The notes under the pieces were generated by a model. That model was given only the letters and a program-made list of their open reading frames with translations. It was not told where the DNA came from and made no database searches. Shown in pieces: positions 6,861 through 14,312 of a stretch of DNA of 16,047 bases (position 1 is the first letter of the stretch; each line of letters begins with the position of its first letter). This DNA comes from CAYJPV01 sp964547975 (GTDB lineage Bacteria > Acidobacteriota > Vicinamibacteria > Vicinamibacterales > JAKQTR01), in assembly GCA_964547975.1 (NCBI GenBank), contig CAZJRM010000123.1, positions 1 through 16,047 of the forward strand, read 5' to 3'. The position numbers and the translations under genes are program-made.

Positions 6861-6869
6861 TGGTAGACT
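6861..6869 (+). promoter_or_regulatory. Weak candidate extended -10 element for cobA-hemD
   Basis: TGGTAGACT at 6861-6869 is an extended -10 type element (TG, one base, then TAGACT, four of six to consensus). It lies 28 bases before the cobA-hemD ATG. No -35 box is visible because the upstream bases are the C-rich arm of repeat copy A. It is offered only because the gene is preceded by that hairpin and needs its own start point. Confidence 0.25.
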
Positions 6870-6897
6870 CTAGCCGCCCAGAGGGGGCAGGTCACTC

Positions 6898-8427
6898 ATG
6901 CCCAACCGCCCGATGGTTCACTTCATTGGCGCCGGCCCCGGCGATCCCGGCCTCATGACGGCGCGCGGCGCCCGTTGCCTGGCCAACGCCGATGTCGTCG
7001 TCTACGACGAACTCGTGCACGCAGCCCTCGTCCGCCACGCCCGGCCGGACGCCGAACGGATTGGCGTCGGCCCGGCGTCTCCCGAGGAATCCGACCGCGA
7101 CGCCATCGCGTACCTGCTGCTCGAGAAGCACCGCGACGGCAAGCGGGTCGCGCGACTGAAGTGGGGCGATCCCTTCGTCTTCGACGACGGGGGTGAAGAA
7201 GCGCTGTTCCTGCACGAACACGGTGTGCCGTTCGAGATCATCCCGGGTATCCCGGCAGCCGTGGGCGTACCGCCCTACGCCGGTGTTCCCGTGACGTACC
7301 GCGGCGGCGGCGACACGCTGACACTCGTCCGTGGCCACGAAGGCGGCGGCACCGGCGCGCCCGATGTGGACTGGGCCAGCCTGGCGGGCCTCGATGGCAC
7401 GATCGTCTGCTACGCCGGCCCGAAACAACTCCCAGGCATCCTGCGCTCGCTCCTGACCCACGGGCGCCCGGGAGGCGAGCCCGTGGCCCTCATCGTCGAT
7501 GGGACCCAACCCGGGCAACGAACGGTCACCGGAACGCTGGCGGAGCTCGCGAACGCGTCCCTGCCGTCGATTTCCGGCGCGGCTATCCTCGTGGTGGGGC
7601 GCGTCGCCGCCCTCCGCGATCACCTGCGCTGGTTCGACGTCCGCCCCCTCTTCGGCCGCCGCGTCGTCGTCACGCGCCCGCGGGAGTCGGCGCGGGAACT
7701 GGTGGAGTACTTCGAGGACCAGGGGGCCATCGTCGTCCAGGCGCCGACGGCCAGGGTCGCCAAGGCAACGGACCTCGCGCCCCTGACCGACGCCTGCGCG
7801 AACATCGGTCAGTTCGACTGGCTCGTGCTGCCCACGTTGATGGGCACGACGGTGTTCCTCGCGGCGCTGCTCGACGGCACACGTGACATCCGCGATCTCA
7901 AGGGGGTCGGAATCTGCGCAGTCGGCCAGTCGGCGGTCGAGCGGTTCAACGCGCTCGGGGTGCGCGTGGACGTGGCGCCGGCCGAATACCGGCCGGAGAC
8001 GATCGTGGAGGCGCTGGCCGCGCGGAAGAACCTGAAAGGCGCACGCGTGCTGCTGCCGCACGCGGAGGGCGCCCGCGATGCGCTCGCGGCGGGGCTCCGA
8101 AAAGCCGGCGCCGAAGTCGTCGAGGTGGCCGCCTACCGCACGGTGAGGGTGCTTCCAGGCGAACCGGGCGAGCCGGATCTGCACAAGATGCTGCTCGAAG
8201 GCCGGATCGACGTCGTGACCTTCGGCAACCCGTCGACGGTAAAGGAGTTCGCCGACGCGTACGGCGCCGACGTGGTCGGCGATCTGCTCAAGGGAACGAC
8301 CGTCGCCTGCGTGGGCCCCGTCACGGCCCAGGCGGCCTCCGGTTACGGCATCACCTCACAGGTCGTCTCGACAGACCACACCAACGCGGGGCTGGTGTCG
8401 GCGGTCATCGAGCGGTTCAGAAAGTAG
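6898..8427 (+). CDS. cobA-hemD: Fused uroporphyrinogen-III C-methyltransferase / uroporphyrinogen-III synthase
   Basis: A 509-residue cytoplasmic fusion for tetrapyrrole synthesis. Residues 5-240 resemble SUMT (CobA), which uses S-adenosylmethionine to methylate uroporphyrinogen III to precorrin-2, the entry to siroheme and B12. GAGPGDPGLMT (11-21), YDELV, GGEEALFL and PYAGVPVTYRG are recognisable. Residues 252-505 form a HemD domain starting GRRVVVTRPRESARELV; it closes hydroxymethylbilane to uroporphyrinogen III. The SUMT half is diverged. RLKWGDPFVFDDGGEE replaces the usual RLKGGDPFVFGRGGEE. The QxxIN segment is not recognisable, and CYAGPKQL stands in the usual MGVxNL region. The methylase may therefore have altered or reduced activity. 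The ATG at 6898 follows a purine-rich AGGGGGCAGG ribosome region. It stands alone between two G-run repeats, without hemA, hemB or hemC nearby. Confidence 0.9.
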   Translation: MPNRPMVHFIGAGPGDPGLMTARGARCLANADVVVYDELVHAALVRHARPDAERIGVGPASPEESDRDAIAYLLLEKHRDGKRVARLKWGDPFVFDDGGEEALFLHEHGVPFEIIPGIPAAVGVPPYAGVPVTYRGGGDTLTLVRGHEGGGTGAPDVDWASLAGLDGTIVCYAGPKQLPGILRSLLTHGRPGGEPVALIVDGTQPGQRTVTGTLAELANASLPSISGAAILVVGRVAALRDHLRWFDVRPLFGRRVVVTRPRESARELVEYFEDQGAIVVQAPTARVAKATDLAPLTDACANIGQFDWLVLPTLMGTTVFLAALLDGTRDIRDLKGVGICAVGQSAVERFNALGVRVDVAPAEYRPETIVEALAARKNLKGARVLLPHAEGARDALAAGLRKAGAEVVEVAAYRTVRVLPGEPGEPDLHKMLLEGRIDVVTFGNPSTVKEFADAYGADVVGDLLKGTTVACVGPVTAQAASGYGITSQVVSTDHTNAGLVSAVIERFRK

Positions 8428-8428
8428 A

Positions 8429-8495
8429 GGTTGGGGATCGGGGGTTGGGGATTGGGCCAACCCCCAGTCCCGAATCCCCAGTCCCCAGTCCCCAG
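8429..8495. repeat. G-run heptad inverted repeat, copy B, filling a convergent gap
   Basis: This repeat occupies nearly the whole 68-base gap between the stop codons of cobA-hemD (plus strand) and rseP (minus strand). The G arm (8429-8456) contains GGGGATC, GGGGGTT and GGGGATT units. The C arm (8458-8495) read on the minus strand gives GGGGACT units repeated in register. Each converging transcript would read a G-rich arm first and then a C-rich arm. It is well placed to act as a two-way terminator or block. Confidence 0.85.
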
Positions 8496-9809
8496 TTAGT
8501 GCGGCAGGAATTTTTCGAAGATCGGCAGCCGCGCGAGGTCGTTGTAGATCACGGTCACCATCAGCAGCATGAGGACCGCGAACCCCGCCATCATCATACG
8601 TTCCTTGACCTTCATGCTGAAGTCGCGGCGCACCAGGCCTTCGATCGACATGATGAACAGGTGACCGCCGTCGAGGACGGGGATCGGCAGCAGGTTCAGG
8701 AGGCCGAGGTTGAGGCTCAACGACGCCATGAAGGTCGCGAGGGCAATCCAGCCTGCCGCGGCGTAGTCGCCTGACAGCTGGGCAATGGCCACCGGCCCCA
8801 TGAGCTGCTTCGGCGACGTCTCGCGCGTCGCCAGCCCGCCGAGTGTCCGCACGATCAAGCCGGCGAACTCGACGTTGCGCTCGAGGCTCATCTTGACGGC
8901 GCCGAGCGGCCCGGGCTGAATGGTCTGCACTTCGTCGGCGATGCTGATGCCGATGAGGCCGATGTCGCCCTGCCGCCTGGGCGTCACCTGCAGGTCGACG
9001 ATCTCGGTTCCCCGCTGAATCTTCAGCGTGATGGCCTCTTCGGGGTGTTTGCGAATCGCCGCCGACAACATGCCCGAGAAGACCATCGTCTCGCCGTCGA
9101 CCGAGAGCACGATGTCGCCGGCCTTGACGCCGGCTTTCTCGGCCGGACCTCCGGCCTCGAGGCCGCTCACGCGCGGGTGGACGTTCGGCAGGATGCCGAT
9201 GTCTCCGGCATTCAGCTTGCCCTGCGACTGCGGCTTCACGCGAACGTTCATCTCCCGCCCGTCGCGGACGACGGTCAGGTCGGTGTCGATGTTGGCGCGG
9301 CTGCTGATGGCGAGGAAGAACCGTTCCCAGTCCTGGACGGCCTGGCTGCCCACCCGCGTGATGCGATCGCCGGGACGGATGCCCGCCCTCTCGGCCGGGG
9401 CGTCCTTCATGACCGCACCGACCACGACCGGGTCGTCGTCGAACGCCGGCACCTGGGCGCCGTTCATGAAGACGATGGCCATCACGATGACGGAGAAGGC
9501 GATGTTCATCGCCGGTCCCATCAGGAGGATACGGAAGCGATCCCATTTGGGCCGCGACAGGAACTCGTCGGCGGCTCCCGAACGCGAATCTTCAGGGTTC
9601 TCGCCGGCCATCTTGACGTAGCCGCCGAGCGGCAGAATCCCGATGGCGTAGTCCGTCTCGCCGCGGCGGAACTTGAAGATCTTCGGCCCGAACCCGATCG
9701 AGAACGTCAGGACGCGGACACCGAGCCACCGGGCCATCAGGAAGTGGCCCAGTTCGTGGACGAAGACAAGAACGCCCAGCACGAAGACGAACGAGATCAT
9801 CGTATTCAC
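8496..9809 (-). CDS. rseP: RIP metalloprotease RseP (site-2 protease family)
   Basis: A 437-residue inner membrane zinc protease that cuts within the membrane. In model bacteria it releases sigma-E by cleaving the anti-sigma factor RseA, and it clears signal peptides. The first helix carries HELGH (residues 18-22), which holds two zinc ligands and the catalytic Glu. PLGGYVKMAGE follows near 61-71. Two PDZ domains in tandem span about 125-200 and 205-285, with PAERAGIRPGD and PAEKAGVKAGD. The C-terminal helix has NLLPIPVLDGG with Asp380, the third zinc ligand. The start is GTG at 9809 (MNTMISF); GAGG lies ten bases upstream. An ATG at 9800 (MISFVF) is the alternative. It is the last gene of uppS-cdsA-dxr-rseP, 16 bases after dxr. 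No RseA or sigma-E gene is in the window. Confidence 0.96.
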   Translation of the reverse strand: MNTMISFVFVLGVLVFVHELGHFLMARWLGVRVLTFSIGFGPKIFKFRRGETDYAIGILPLGGYVKMAGENPEDSRSGAADEFLSRPKWDRFRILLMGPAMNIAFSVIVMAIVFMNGAQVPAFDDDPVVVGAVMKDAPAERAGIRPGDRITRVGSQAVQDWERFFLAISSRANIDTDLTVVRDGREMNVRVKPQSQGKLNAGDIGILPNVHPRVSGLEAGGPAEKAGVKAGDIVLSVDGETMVFSGMLSAAIRKHPEEAITLKIQRGTEIVDLQVTPRRQGDIGLIGISIADEVQTIQPGPLGAVKMSLERNVEFAGLIVRTLGGLATRETSPKQLMGPVAIAQLSGDYAAAGWIALATFMASLSLNLGLLNLLPIPVLDGGHLFIMSIEGLVRRDFSMKVKERMMMAGFAVLMLLMVTVIYNDLARLPIFEKFLPH

Positions 9810-9825
9810 AGGGGTGAAGCCTCGA

Positions 9826-10989
9826 TCAATTGTAACCCCGGACCAGCTCCTGGGCGAACTCGTGGGCCCAGCGGTCGACCTCCCGCACCTGGCTCAAGGC
9901 GGTCACGGGGACGGGCCGGTGGGCGTCCATGGCTCGTTCGATCAGCTCGGGAATCGCGAGGAATTCCAGCTTGCCCGCCAGGAACGCCGCCACCGCCGCT
10001 TCGTTGGCGGCGTTCAGGACGACTGGCGAGGTCCCGGCTTCGCGGAGCGCGCGGTACGCGAGGTCCAGGCACGGGAATCGTTTGCGGTCCGGGAGCAGGA
10101 ACTCGAGCCTGGCGGCCTTCACCAGGTCCAGGTGCGGGAGCCCGCCCGACCACCGTTCGGGGTACGAAAAGGCGTACTGGATGGGCAGGCGCATGTCCGT
10201 GACGCCCAACTGCGCGATGATCGACCCGTCGCGGAACTCGACCATCGAGTGCACCACGGACTGCGGGTGGATGACCACGTCGATCCGGTCGGCGTCGACG
10301 TCGAATAGCCACCGGGCCTCGATCACCTCGAGGCCCTTGTTCATCAGCGTGGCCGAATCGATAGTGATCTTCTTCCCCATGCGCCACGTCGGGTGGCGCA
10401 ACGCGTCTTCGGGGCCGACCTTCTTGAGTTCCGCCGCGGAATGGCCTCGAAACGGCCCGCCGGAGGCGGTCAGGATGAGGCGGGTCACGTCCGACGGGTT
10501 CCGTTCGTGCAGGCACTGGTGGATGGCGTTGTGTTCGCTGTCCACGGGCAGGAGCGACACGCCCTTCCGCGTCGCGGCCTCGGTCACGAGGGCGCCGGCC
10601 ATCACGAGCACTTCTTTGTTGGCGAGCGCGATCCGCTTGCCCGCGTCGATCGCCGAGAGCACGGCCTCGAGGGCCGCCGTGCCCGACGAGGCGCAGAGCA
10701 CGACGTCGACATCGGGGTGTGTCGCCACCTGGACGAGGCCGTCGGATCCGGCGCCGAGCGATCCGGGCACGAACGGATCGAACGTGGCCCGCGCCTGGTC
10801 GAGGGCATGAGACGTGGCCATCGCGACGACGCGCGGGCGATAGCGCTGCACCTGCGACGCGAGCAGCGCTGAGTTCGCGCCTGCCGCCAGGCCCACCACG
10901 GAGAGCCGATCCGGATTGGCGTCGACCACCGCCAGGGCGCTGCGGCCAATCGAACCGGTGGAACCGAGAATGGCTATACGTGTGGCCAC
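9826..10989 (-). CDS. dxr: 1-deoxy-D-xylulose-5-phosphate reductoisomerase
   Basis: This 387-residue cytoplasmic enzyme is the second step of the MEP pathway. It rearranges and reduces 1-deoxy-D-xylulose 5-phosphate to 2-C-methyl-D-erythritol 4-phosphate with NADPH and a divalent metal. The NADPH loop GSTGSIG is at residues 9-15. LANKEVLVMAG is at about 122-132. The metal ligands appear as Asp150 and Glu152 in PVDSEHNAI and Glu221 in LMNKGLEVIEA. Substrate residues Ser176 (TASGGPF) and His199 (RHPTWRMGKKITIDSAT) are intact. It begins 7 bases after the cdsA stop. Co-transcription with uppS ties isoprenoid supply to its use for the cell-wall carrier lipid. Length and motifs are normal. Confidence 0.97.
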   Translation of the reverse strand: MATRIAILGSTGSIGRSALAVVDANPDRLSVVGLAAGANSALLASQVQRYRPRVVAMATSHALDQARATFDPFVPGSLGAGSDGLVQVATHPDVDVVLCASSGTAALEAVLSAIDAGKRIALANKEVLVMAGALVTEAATRKGVSLLPVDSEHNAIHQCLHERNPSDVTRLILTASGGPFRGHSAAELKKVGPEDALRHPTWRMGKKITIDSATLMNKGLEVIEARWLFDVDADRIDVVIHPQSVVHSMVEFRDGSIIAQLGVTDMRLPIQYAFSYPERWSGGLPHLDLVKAARLEFLLPDRKRFPCLDLAYRALREAGTSPVVLNAANEAAVAAFLAGKLEFLAIPELIERAMDAHRPVPVTALSQVREVDRWAHEFAQELVRGYN

Positions 10990-10996
10990 GGGCCGC

Positions 10997-11779
10997 CTAC
11001 GACAGGAAGTACAGGAAGACGAAGAAACCCGGCACCACGAGAAGGAGCGAGTCGATCCGATCGAGGATTCCGCCGTGGCCTGGGATCAGGTTGGAGCTGT
11101 CCTTCACGTCGGCGCTGCGTTTGAGCAGGGATTCGAACAGGTCGCCGGCAATGCCGAGTCCGGCCATGACGAGACCGAGTCCCCCCAGCCAGAGCGGCCC
11201 GAGCGACGGCCAGGCCACGTGCCCGAAGAACACGGACACGACGGCCGCGGCCGCGAGTCCACCCAGGGCGCCTTCGACGGACTTCTTCGGGCTTACGGCC
11301 GGCGCCAGACGTCGGCGGCCGAAGGTCGATCCGACGTAGAACTGCGCGGTGTCGGAGACGATGACGAGGAAGATCACGAAGAGGACGGCCGCCGGACCTC
11401 GCGATTCGCGCACGACGGCCAGCAGGCCGAGCGGCAGACCGAGGTACAGGCTCGGAAAGAGCGCGGCGGCTGCCGATCCCGGGACGTGGGGTGCCGGGGC
11501 GTTCAGGCCTAACATCACGACCGCCACCGCCACGAGCACGGTCGCCAGCGCCGGAACCGGCGATACCTGCAGGCCAATCGTGACGGCCACCACGGCGGCA
11601 GCCGTGGCCGAGGCGACCTTGGGAATCTGGAGGCCCGTCTTCGCGACCAGGTCGGCGTATTCAAGGCAGCCGCCGACGAGGAATGCCGACACCACGGCCA
11701 GGAAGAGCCAGGCGGGCGCGTACCAGACGACAGCCAGCACCAGGGCGATGAGCACGAGTCCGCTCACGACGCGCGTCAC
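10997..11779 (-). CDS. cdsA: Phosphatidate cytidylyltransferase
   Basis: A 260-residue integral membrane enzyme that makes CDP-diacylglycerol from phosphatidic acid and CTP, the branch point of phospholipid synthesis. I choose GTG at 11779 (MTRVVSGLVLIALV). It overlaps the uppS stop as GTGA and leads straight into the first membrane helix; longer in-frame starts would run deep into uppS. About seven or eight hydrophobic helices are visible. The CDS family signature is complete near the C terminus, in VKDSSNLIPGHGGILDRID (about residues 225-243), with its metal-binding acidic residues. The SDTAQFYVG and PKKSVEGALGG segments also fit. The gene is coupled to uppS upstream and followed by dxr after 7 bases. 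Confidence 0.95.
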   Translation of the reverse strand: MTRVVSGLVLIALVLAVVWYAPAWLFLAVVSAFLVGGCLEYADLVAKTGLQIPKVASATAAAVVAVTIGLQVSPVPALATVLVAVAVVMLGLNAPAPHVPGSAAAALFPSLYLGLPLGLLAVVRESRGPAAVLFVIFLVIVSDTAQFYVGSTFGRRRLAPAVSPKKSVEGALGGLAAAAVVSVFFGHVAWPSLGPLWLGGLGLVMAGLGIAGDLFESLLKRSADVKDSSNLIPGHGGILDRIDSLLLVVPGFFVFLYFLS

Positions 11780-12567
11780 GACGCCGCCCCGCCCGGTCTC
11801 GCCGACGTGATGCCCCCGTAACGCCGGTCGCGTTTCTGGAACTCCGCAATCGCCTCGAGCAGGTGACGGCGGCGGAAGTCTGGCCACAAGACGTCGGTCA
11901 CCCAGATCTCGGCGTAGGCAATCTGCCAGAGCAGGAAGTTGCTGATCCGCATCTCGCCGCTCGTGCGGATGAGCAGGTCGGGATCGGGCTGGCCGGCCGT
12001 GTAGAGGTGCGCGGCGAAGGCCGCTTCGTCGAGCGTCTCCGGATTCGCGCCCGACTCCAGCAGGCGGCGGGCGGCATCCACGATTTCGGCGCGGCCGCCG
12101 TAGTTGAGGGCGATATTGAACCGCAGCCCCGTATTGGAGGCCGTCGCGTCGATACCGCGCTGGAGTTCGCGCTGCACGCCGGGCGCGAGCCCTTCCATCC
12201 GTCCGATGACCTGGAAACGAATGTTGTTCGTGACGAGGGTCTTCAGTTCGAGGCGCAGGTACCGTTTCAGCAGCGCCATGAGGGTGGTGATCTCGAGACG
12301 CGGCCGTTTCCAGTTCTCGACGGAAAACGCGTAGAGCGTCAGGACTCGCACACCCAGGCGGGCGCAGGTTTCCACCGTGTCGCGGACCGCCGACACGCCG
12401 GCCTGGTGGCCCTGCACGCGCGGCAGGTGCCGCTGCGCGGCCCAGCGGCCGTTGCCGTCCATGATGATGGCGATGTGGACGGGAAGCTGTTCGAAATCGA
12501 TGGCCTCGGCGAGCGCCAGGTCCGGCGACCCGGCGGGAATCGACCCGAGGAGTTCGTCACGCGACAT
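11776..12567 (-). CDS. uppS: Isoprenyl transferase (undecaprenyl diphosphate synthase)
   Basis: A 263-residue cis-prenyltransferase that extends farnesyl diphosphate with isopentenyl diphosphate to undecaprenyl diphosphate, the lipid carrier for peptidoglycan. The substrate loop IIMDGNGRWA holds catalytic Asp37. HLPRVQGHQAG, YAFSVENWKRP, INYGGRAEIV-like NYGGRAEIVDA and DLLIRTSGEMRISNFLLWQ are all family marks. The ending EFQKRDRRYGG is typical. The ATG at 12567 has AGGAC about ten bases upstream. The same frame stays open for another 120 codons upstream, but that sequence has no family similarity and runs through an inverted repeat, so a longer protein is rejected. First gene of the uppS-cdsA-dxr-rseP operon. 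Confidence 0.95.
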   Translation of the reverse strand: MSRDELLGSIPAGSPDLALAEAIDFEQLPVHIAIIMDGNGRWAAQRHLPRVQGHQAGVSAVRDTVETCARLGVRVLTLYAFSVENWKRPRLEITTLMALLKRYLRLELKTLVTNNIRFQVIGRMEGLAPGVQRELQRGIDATASNTGLRFNIALNYGGRAEIVDAARRLLESGANPETLDEAAFAAHLYTAGQPDPDLLIRTSGEMRISNFLLWQIAYAEIWVTDVLWPDFRRRHLLEAIAEFQKRDRRYGGITSARPGGAAS

Positions 12568-12595
12568 GCCTGAGTCCTGAACTGGCCAAGCCCGT

Positions 12596-12601
12596 ATGAT
12601 A
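12596..12601 (-). promoter_or_regulatory. Candidate -10 element for the uppS operon
   Basis: TATCAT on the minus strand (12601-12596) matches five of six bases of the -10 consensus and would give a leader of about 22 bases before uppS. No good -35 box is seen 16-18 bases upstream, so the site is weak or uses an activator. If it is false, uppS may be read through from truA. Confidence 0.35.
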
Positions 12602-12629
12602 GCGGGTTCCCGAACGGCGCGCCACCGGA

Positions 12630-12770
12630 GGCCGACCACCGGGCGTGACGCCCTCCTGCGCTCAGTTCGACGTGCCGGAGGAACTCCCGGATCATCGGCG
12701 AGTCGTTTCTCGGCCACGTGCGTCGGCACGCTCAATTCGCTCCGGAAGGCATCACGCCCGGTGGCCGGCC
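12630..12770. repeat. 141 bp imperfect inverted repeat with a long RNA-compatible stem
   Basis: The first 23 bases (12630-12652) and the last 23 (12748-12770) are reverse complements at 21 positions. Read as minus-strand RNA, the direction of truA and uppS, both mismatches (12635/12765 and 12649/12751) become G-U pairs. Four further pairs (12653-12656 with 12744-12747) extend the stem to 27 continuous pairs. An inner stem pairs 12671-12676 with 12725-12730, and the 48-base tip has a small CGAG/CUCG hairpin. I see no target-site duplication and no coding content. It may be a structured RNA, an mRNA processing site or a small non-autonomous mobile repeat. Confidence 0.7.
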
Positions 12771-12799
12771 AGACGCTCAACCCGTGACTCCACAAAGCC

Positions 12800-12851
12800 G
12801 GGGATTGGGAATTGGGGGCCATGCCCCATGCCCCACGCCCCCTGCCCCTGC
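12800..12851. repeat. G-run heptad inverted repeat, copy C
   Basis: Five bases after the truA stop (minus strand), the minus strand reads GGGGCAG, then GGGGGCGT and two GGGGCAT units. It continues into a short C-rich arm complementary to 12800-12818. The seven-base spacing is the same as in copies A and B, but the spacer triplets differ (CAT in place of ATT or ACT). It is the shortest copy, and its arms pair less well. Confidence 0.75.
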
Positions 12852-12856
12852 AATCG

Positions 12857-13642
12857 TCAGTACGTGACCCGCACCAGCACCAGGCCCCCCGGTGGCGCGG
12901 TCGGGCCAGCCTCGTGACGGTCGCCACGCTCGAGCAGTTCCGCCACGCTGGACGCCGCGCGGCGTCCTTCGCCGATCTCGACGAGCGTGCCGGCGATGGC
13001 CCGCACCATGTGACGGAGGAAGCCGTCGGCCTCGACGTCGAGCACGACGAAGCGGCCGTCCGACGGCACGAGCCGCCGCGCGAGGGGTGACGGGTCGTCC
13101 GCCGCCGGCAACTCCCGCACGCCGGCGCGCGTCATGGTCCGCACCGTGGTGGCCACGTCGGTGCCCGTCGAACGGAACGCCGCGAAGTCGTGGCGGCCGA
13201 CCAACGCCGCTGCGGCACGGTCCATCGCGGCGAGGTCGAGCCGCCGCGGCACGTGCCAGCACCAACTGCGGACGGCGGGCGGCAGCACCGGGGCATTCCA
13301 GATCCAGTACTGATAGAGCTTGGCGCGCGCGTCGATGCGGGGATGGAACGTCTCGGGGACCTCTTCGACGGACACGACCCGGATATCGCCCGGCAGGATC
13401 GCATTGAGCGCCCGGTGCACCGTGGCCGGGTCGTGACGCTCACCGAGCCTTGCGCGTGCCACCTGGCCGAGCGCGTGCACGCCCGCATCCGTGCGGCCGG
13501 CACCGACGATGGTGACGCGCGCACCTTCGAGGCGCGACAGCGCGTCTTCGACGAGTCCCTGGATGGACGGTCCGGCGTCCTGCCGCTGCCACCCGCGATA
13601 GGCGGCGCCGTCGTACGCCAGCGTGAGTTTCAGCGTGCGCAC
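12857..13642 (-). CDS. truA: tRNA pseudouridine(38-40) synthase
   Basis: A 261-residue cytoplasmic enzyme that converts uridines 38, 39 and 40 in the tRNA anticodon arm to pseudouridine. The start is GTG at 13642 (MRTLKLTLAYDGAAYRGWQR), 14 bases after the pyrE stop. The frame stays open much further upstream, but only inside pyrE and without family similarity. The catalytic Asp52 sits in GAGRTDAGVHALGQVA. Other conserved parts are RAKLYQYWI, a GRHDFAAFRSTGTD segment and FLRHMVRAIAGTLVEIGEG. Length is normal. It is the second gene after pyrE. No strong ribosome site is visible at the GTG, so its translation may depend on ribosomes finishing pyrE. Confidence 0.94.
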   Translation of the reverse strand: MRTLKLTLAYDGAAYRGWQRQDAGPSIQGLVEDALSRLEGARVTIVGAGRTDAGVHALGQVARARLGERHDPATVHRALNAILPGDIRVVSVEEVPETFHPRIDARAKLYQYWIWNAPVLPPAVRSWCWHVPRRLDLAAMDRAAAALVGRHDFAAFRSTGTDVATTVRTMTRAGVRELPAADDPSPLARRLVPSDGRFVVLDVEADGFLRHMVRAIAGTLVEIGEGRRAASSVAELLERGDRHEAGPTAPPGGLVLVRVTY

Positions 13643-13656
13643 GCGCGGGGTCCCGG

Positions 13657-14232
13657 CTACCGGGCGGCCCGAGAGCCTGGTTTCACCACCGGGAGTCCCT
13701 CCTGGCAGAGCGGACAGGATTCGGGCTGGTAGGTCGGCGGCGTGATGGATGCCAGCGCGGCAAACGGCGCGTCGAGTGGCGCGTCCTTTCCGCTGCGGTT
13801 GACGACGGCGGCCGCGCCGACCACCGAAGCGCCAAGGGCGGTGGCCACGTCCATCGTTTCGCGCGTCGAGCCGCCCGTCGTCAGGACGTCCTCGACGACC
13901 AGGACACGGTCGGCCGGGGAGAGGTCGAAGCCGCGGCGCAGGGTCAGCGTCCCGTCGACGCGCTCCGCGAAGATGGCGCGGACCCCGAGGGCCCGGGCGA
14001 CCTCGTGGCCGATGATCAGCCCGCCGAGCGCCGGCGACAGCACGACAGTTGGACGGGTGTGGGCGATCCGCTCGGCCAGGGCGCGGCCGAGGCGTTCGGC
14101 TTCGGCCGGATGCTGCAGGACCAGGGCGCACTGGAGGTACGCCGAACTGTGGAGTCCGGACGAGAGCTTGAAATGGCCCTCGAGCAGGGCACCCAACTGA
14201 CGGAAACGATCGAGTACGTCCTGGTGCGACAT
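13657..14232 (-). CDS. pyrE: Orotate phosphoribosyltransferase
   Basis: A 191-residue cytoplasmic enzyme of pyrimidine synthesis that joins orotate to PRPP, giving orotidine 5'-phosphate. The PRPP loop VLVVEDVLTTGGST lies at about residues 110-123. FKLSSGLHSSAYLQ near the N terminus and SPALGGLIIGHEVAR also fit this enzyme. The C-terminal CPLCQEGLPVVKPGSR is a Cys-pair segment found in one bacterial branch of PyrE and not in the E. coli form. The ATG at 14232 has GGAG eight bases upstream. The gene is divergent from the TolC gene across 229 bases and is followed by truA. A 15 bp inverted repeat sits 22 bases before its start. Confidence 0.95.
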   Translation of the reverse strand: MSHQDVLDRFRQLGALLEGHFKLSSGLHSSAYLQCALVLQHPAEAERLGRALAERIAHTRPTVVLSPALGGLIIGHEVARALGVRAIFAERVDGTLTLRRGFDLSPADRVLVVEDVLTTGGSTRETMDVATALGASVVGAAAVVNRSGKDAPLDAPFAALASITPPTYQPESCPLCQEGLPVVKPGSRAAR

Positions 14233-14253
14233 GGCGGAGACTCCATACTGGTC

Positions 14254-14268
14254 CCGTTCCTGGAACGG
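14254..14268. promoter_or_regulatory. Operator-like 15 bp inverted repeat upstream of pyrE
   Basis: CCGTTCC-T-GGAACGG is a perfect seven-base inverted repeat around a single central base, lying in the presumed leader or promoter zone of pyrE. The symmetry and size fit the binding site of a dimeric regulator. As RNA it could form only a small hairpin. No regulator gene is adjacent. Confidence 0.4.
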
Positions 14269-14312
14269 CAGCGGTCTTGCAGCCGTCTCAGGAAGACGAG
14301 ATGCCGGGGTGC

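Noticed and set aside
6892..8184. A 430-residue open frame antisense to cobA-hemD
   Set aside because: It is a compositional shadow: high Arg/Asp/His content, no motif, and full overlap with a gene whose two domains are clearly recognised.
12630..12770. Autonomous insertion sequence
   Set aside because: At 141 bp it has no room for a transposase, no target-site duplication is visible, and no coding sequence is present. A non-autonomous repeat remains possible.
12568..12927. A longer UppS with about 120 extra N-terminal residues from the same open frame
   Set aside because: The extension has no family similarity, is Arg-rich as expected of non-coding GC-rich DNA, and crosses both the 141 bp inverted repeat and a G-run repeat. 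The ATG at 12567 has a ribosome site and gives the normal length.
13643..14131. An N-terminal extension of TruA inside pyrE
   Set aside because: The frame is open only because of high GC content opposite a secure pyrE gene, and the TruA fold starts at the GTG at 13642.
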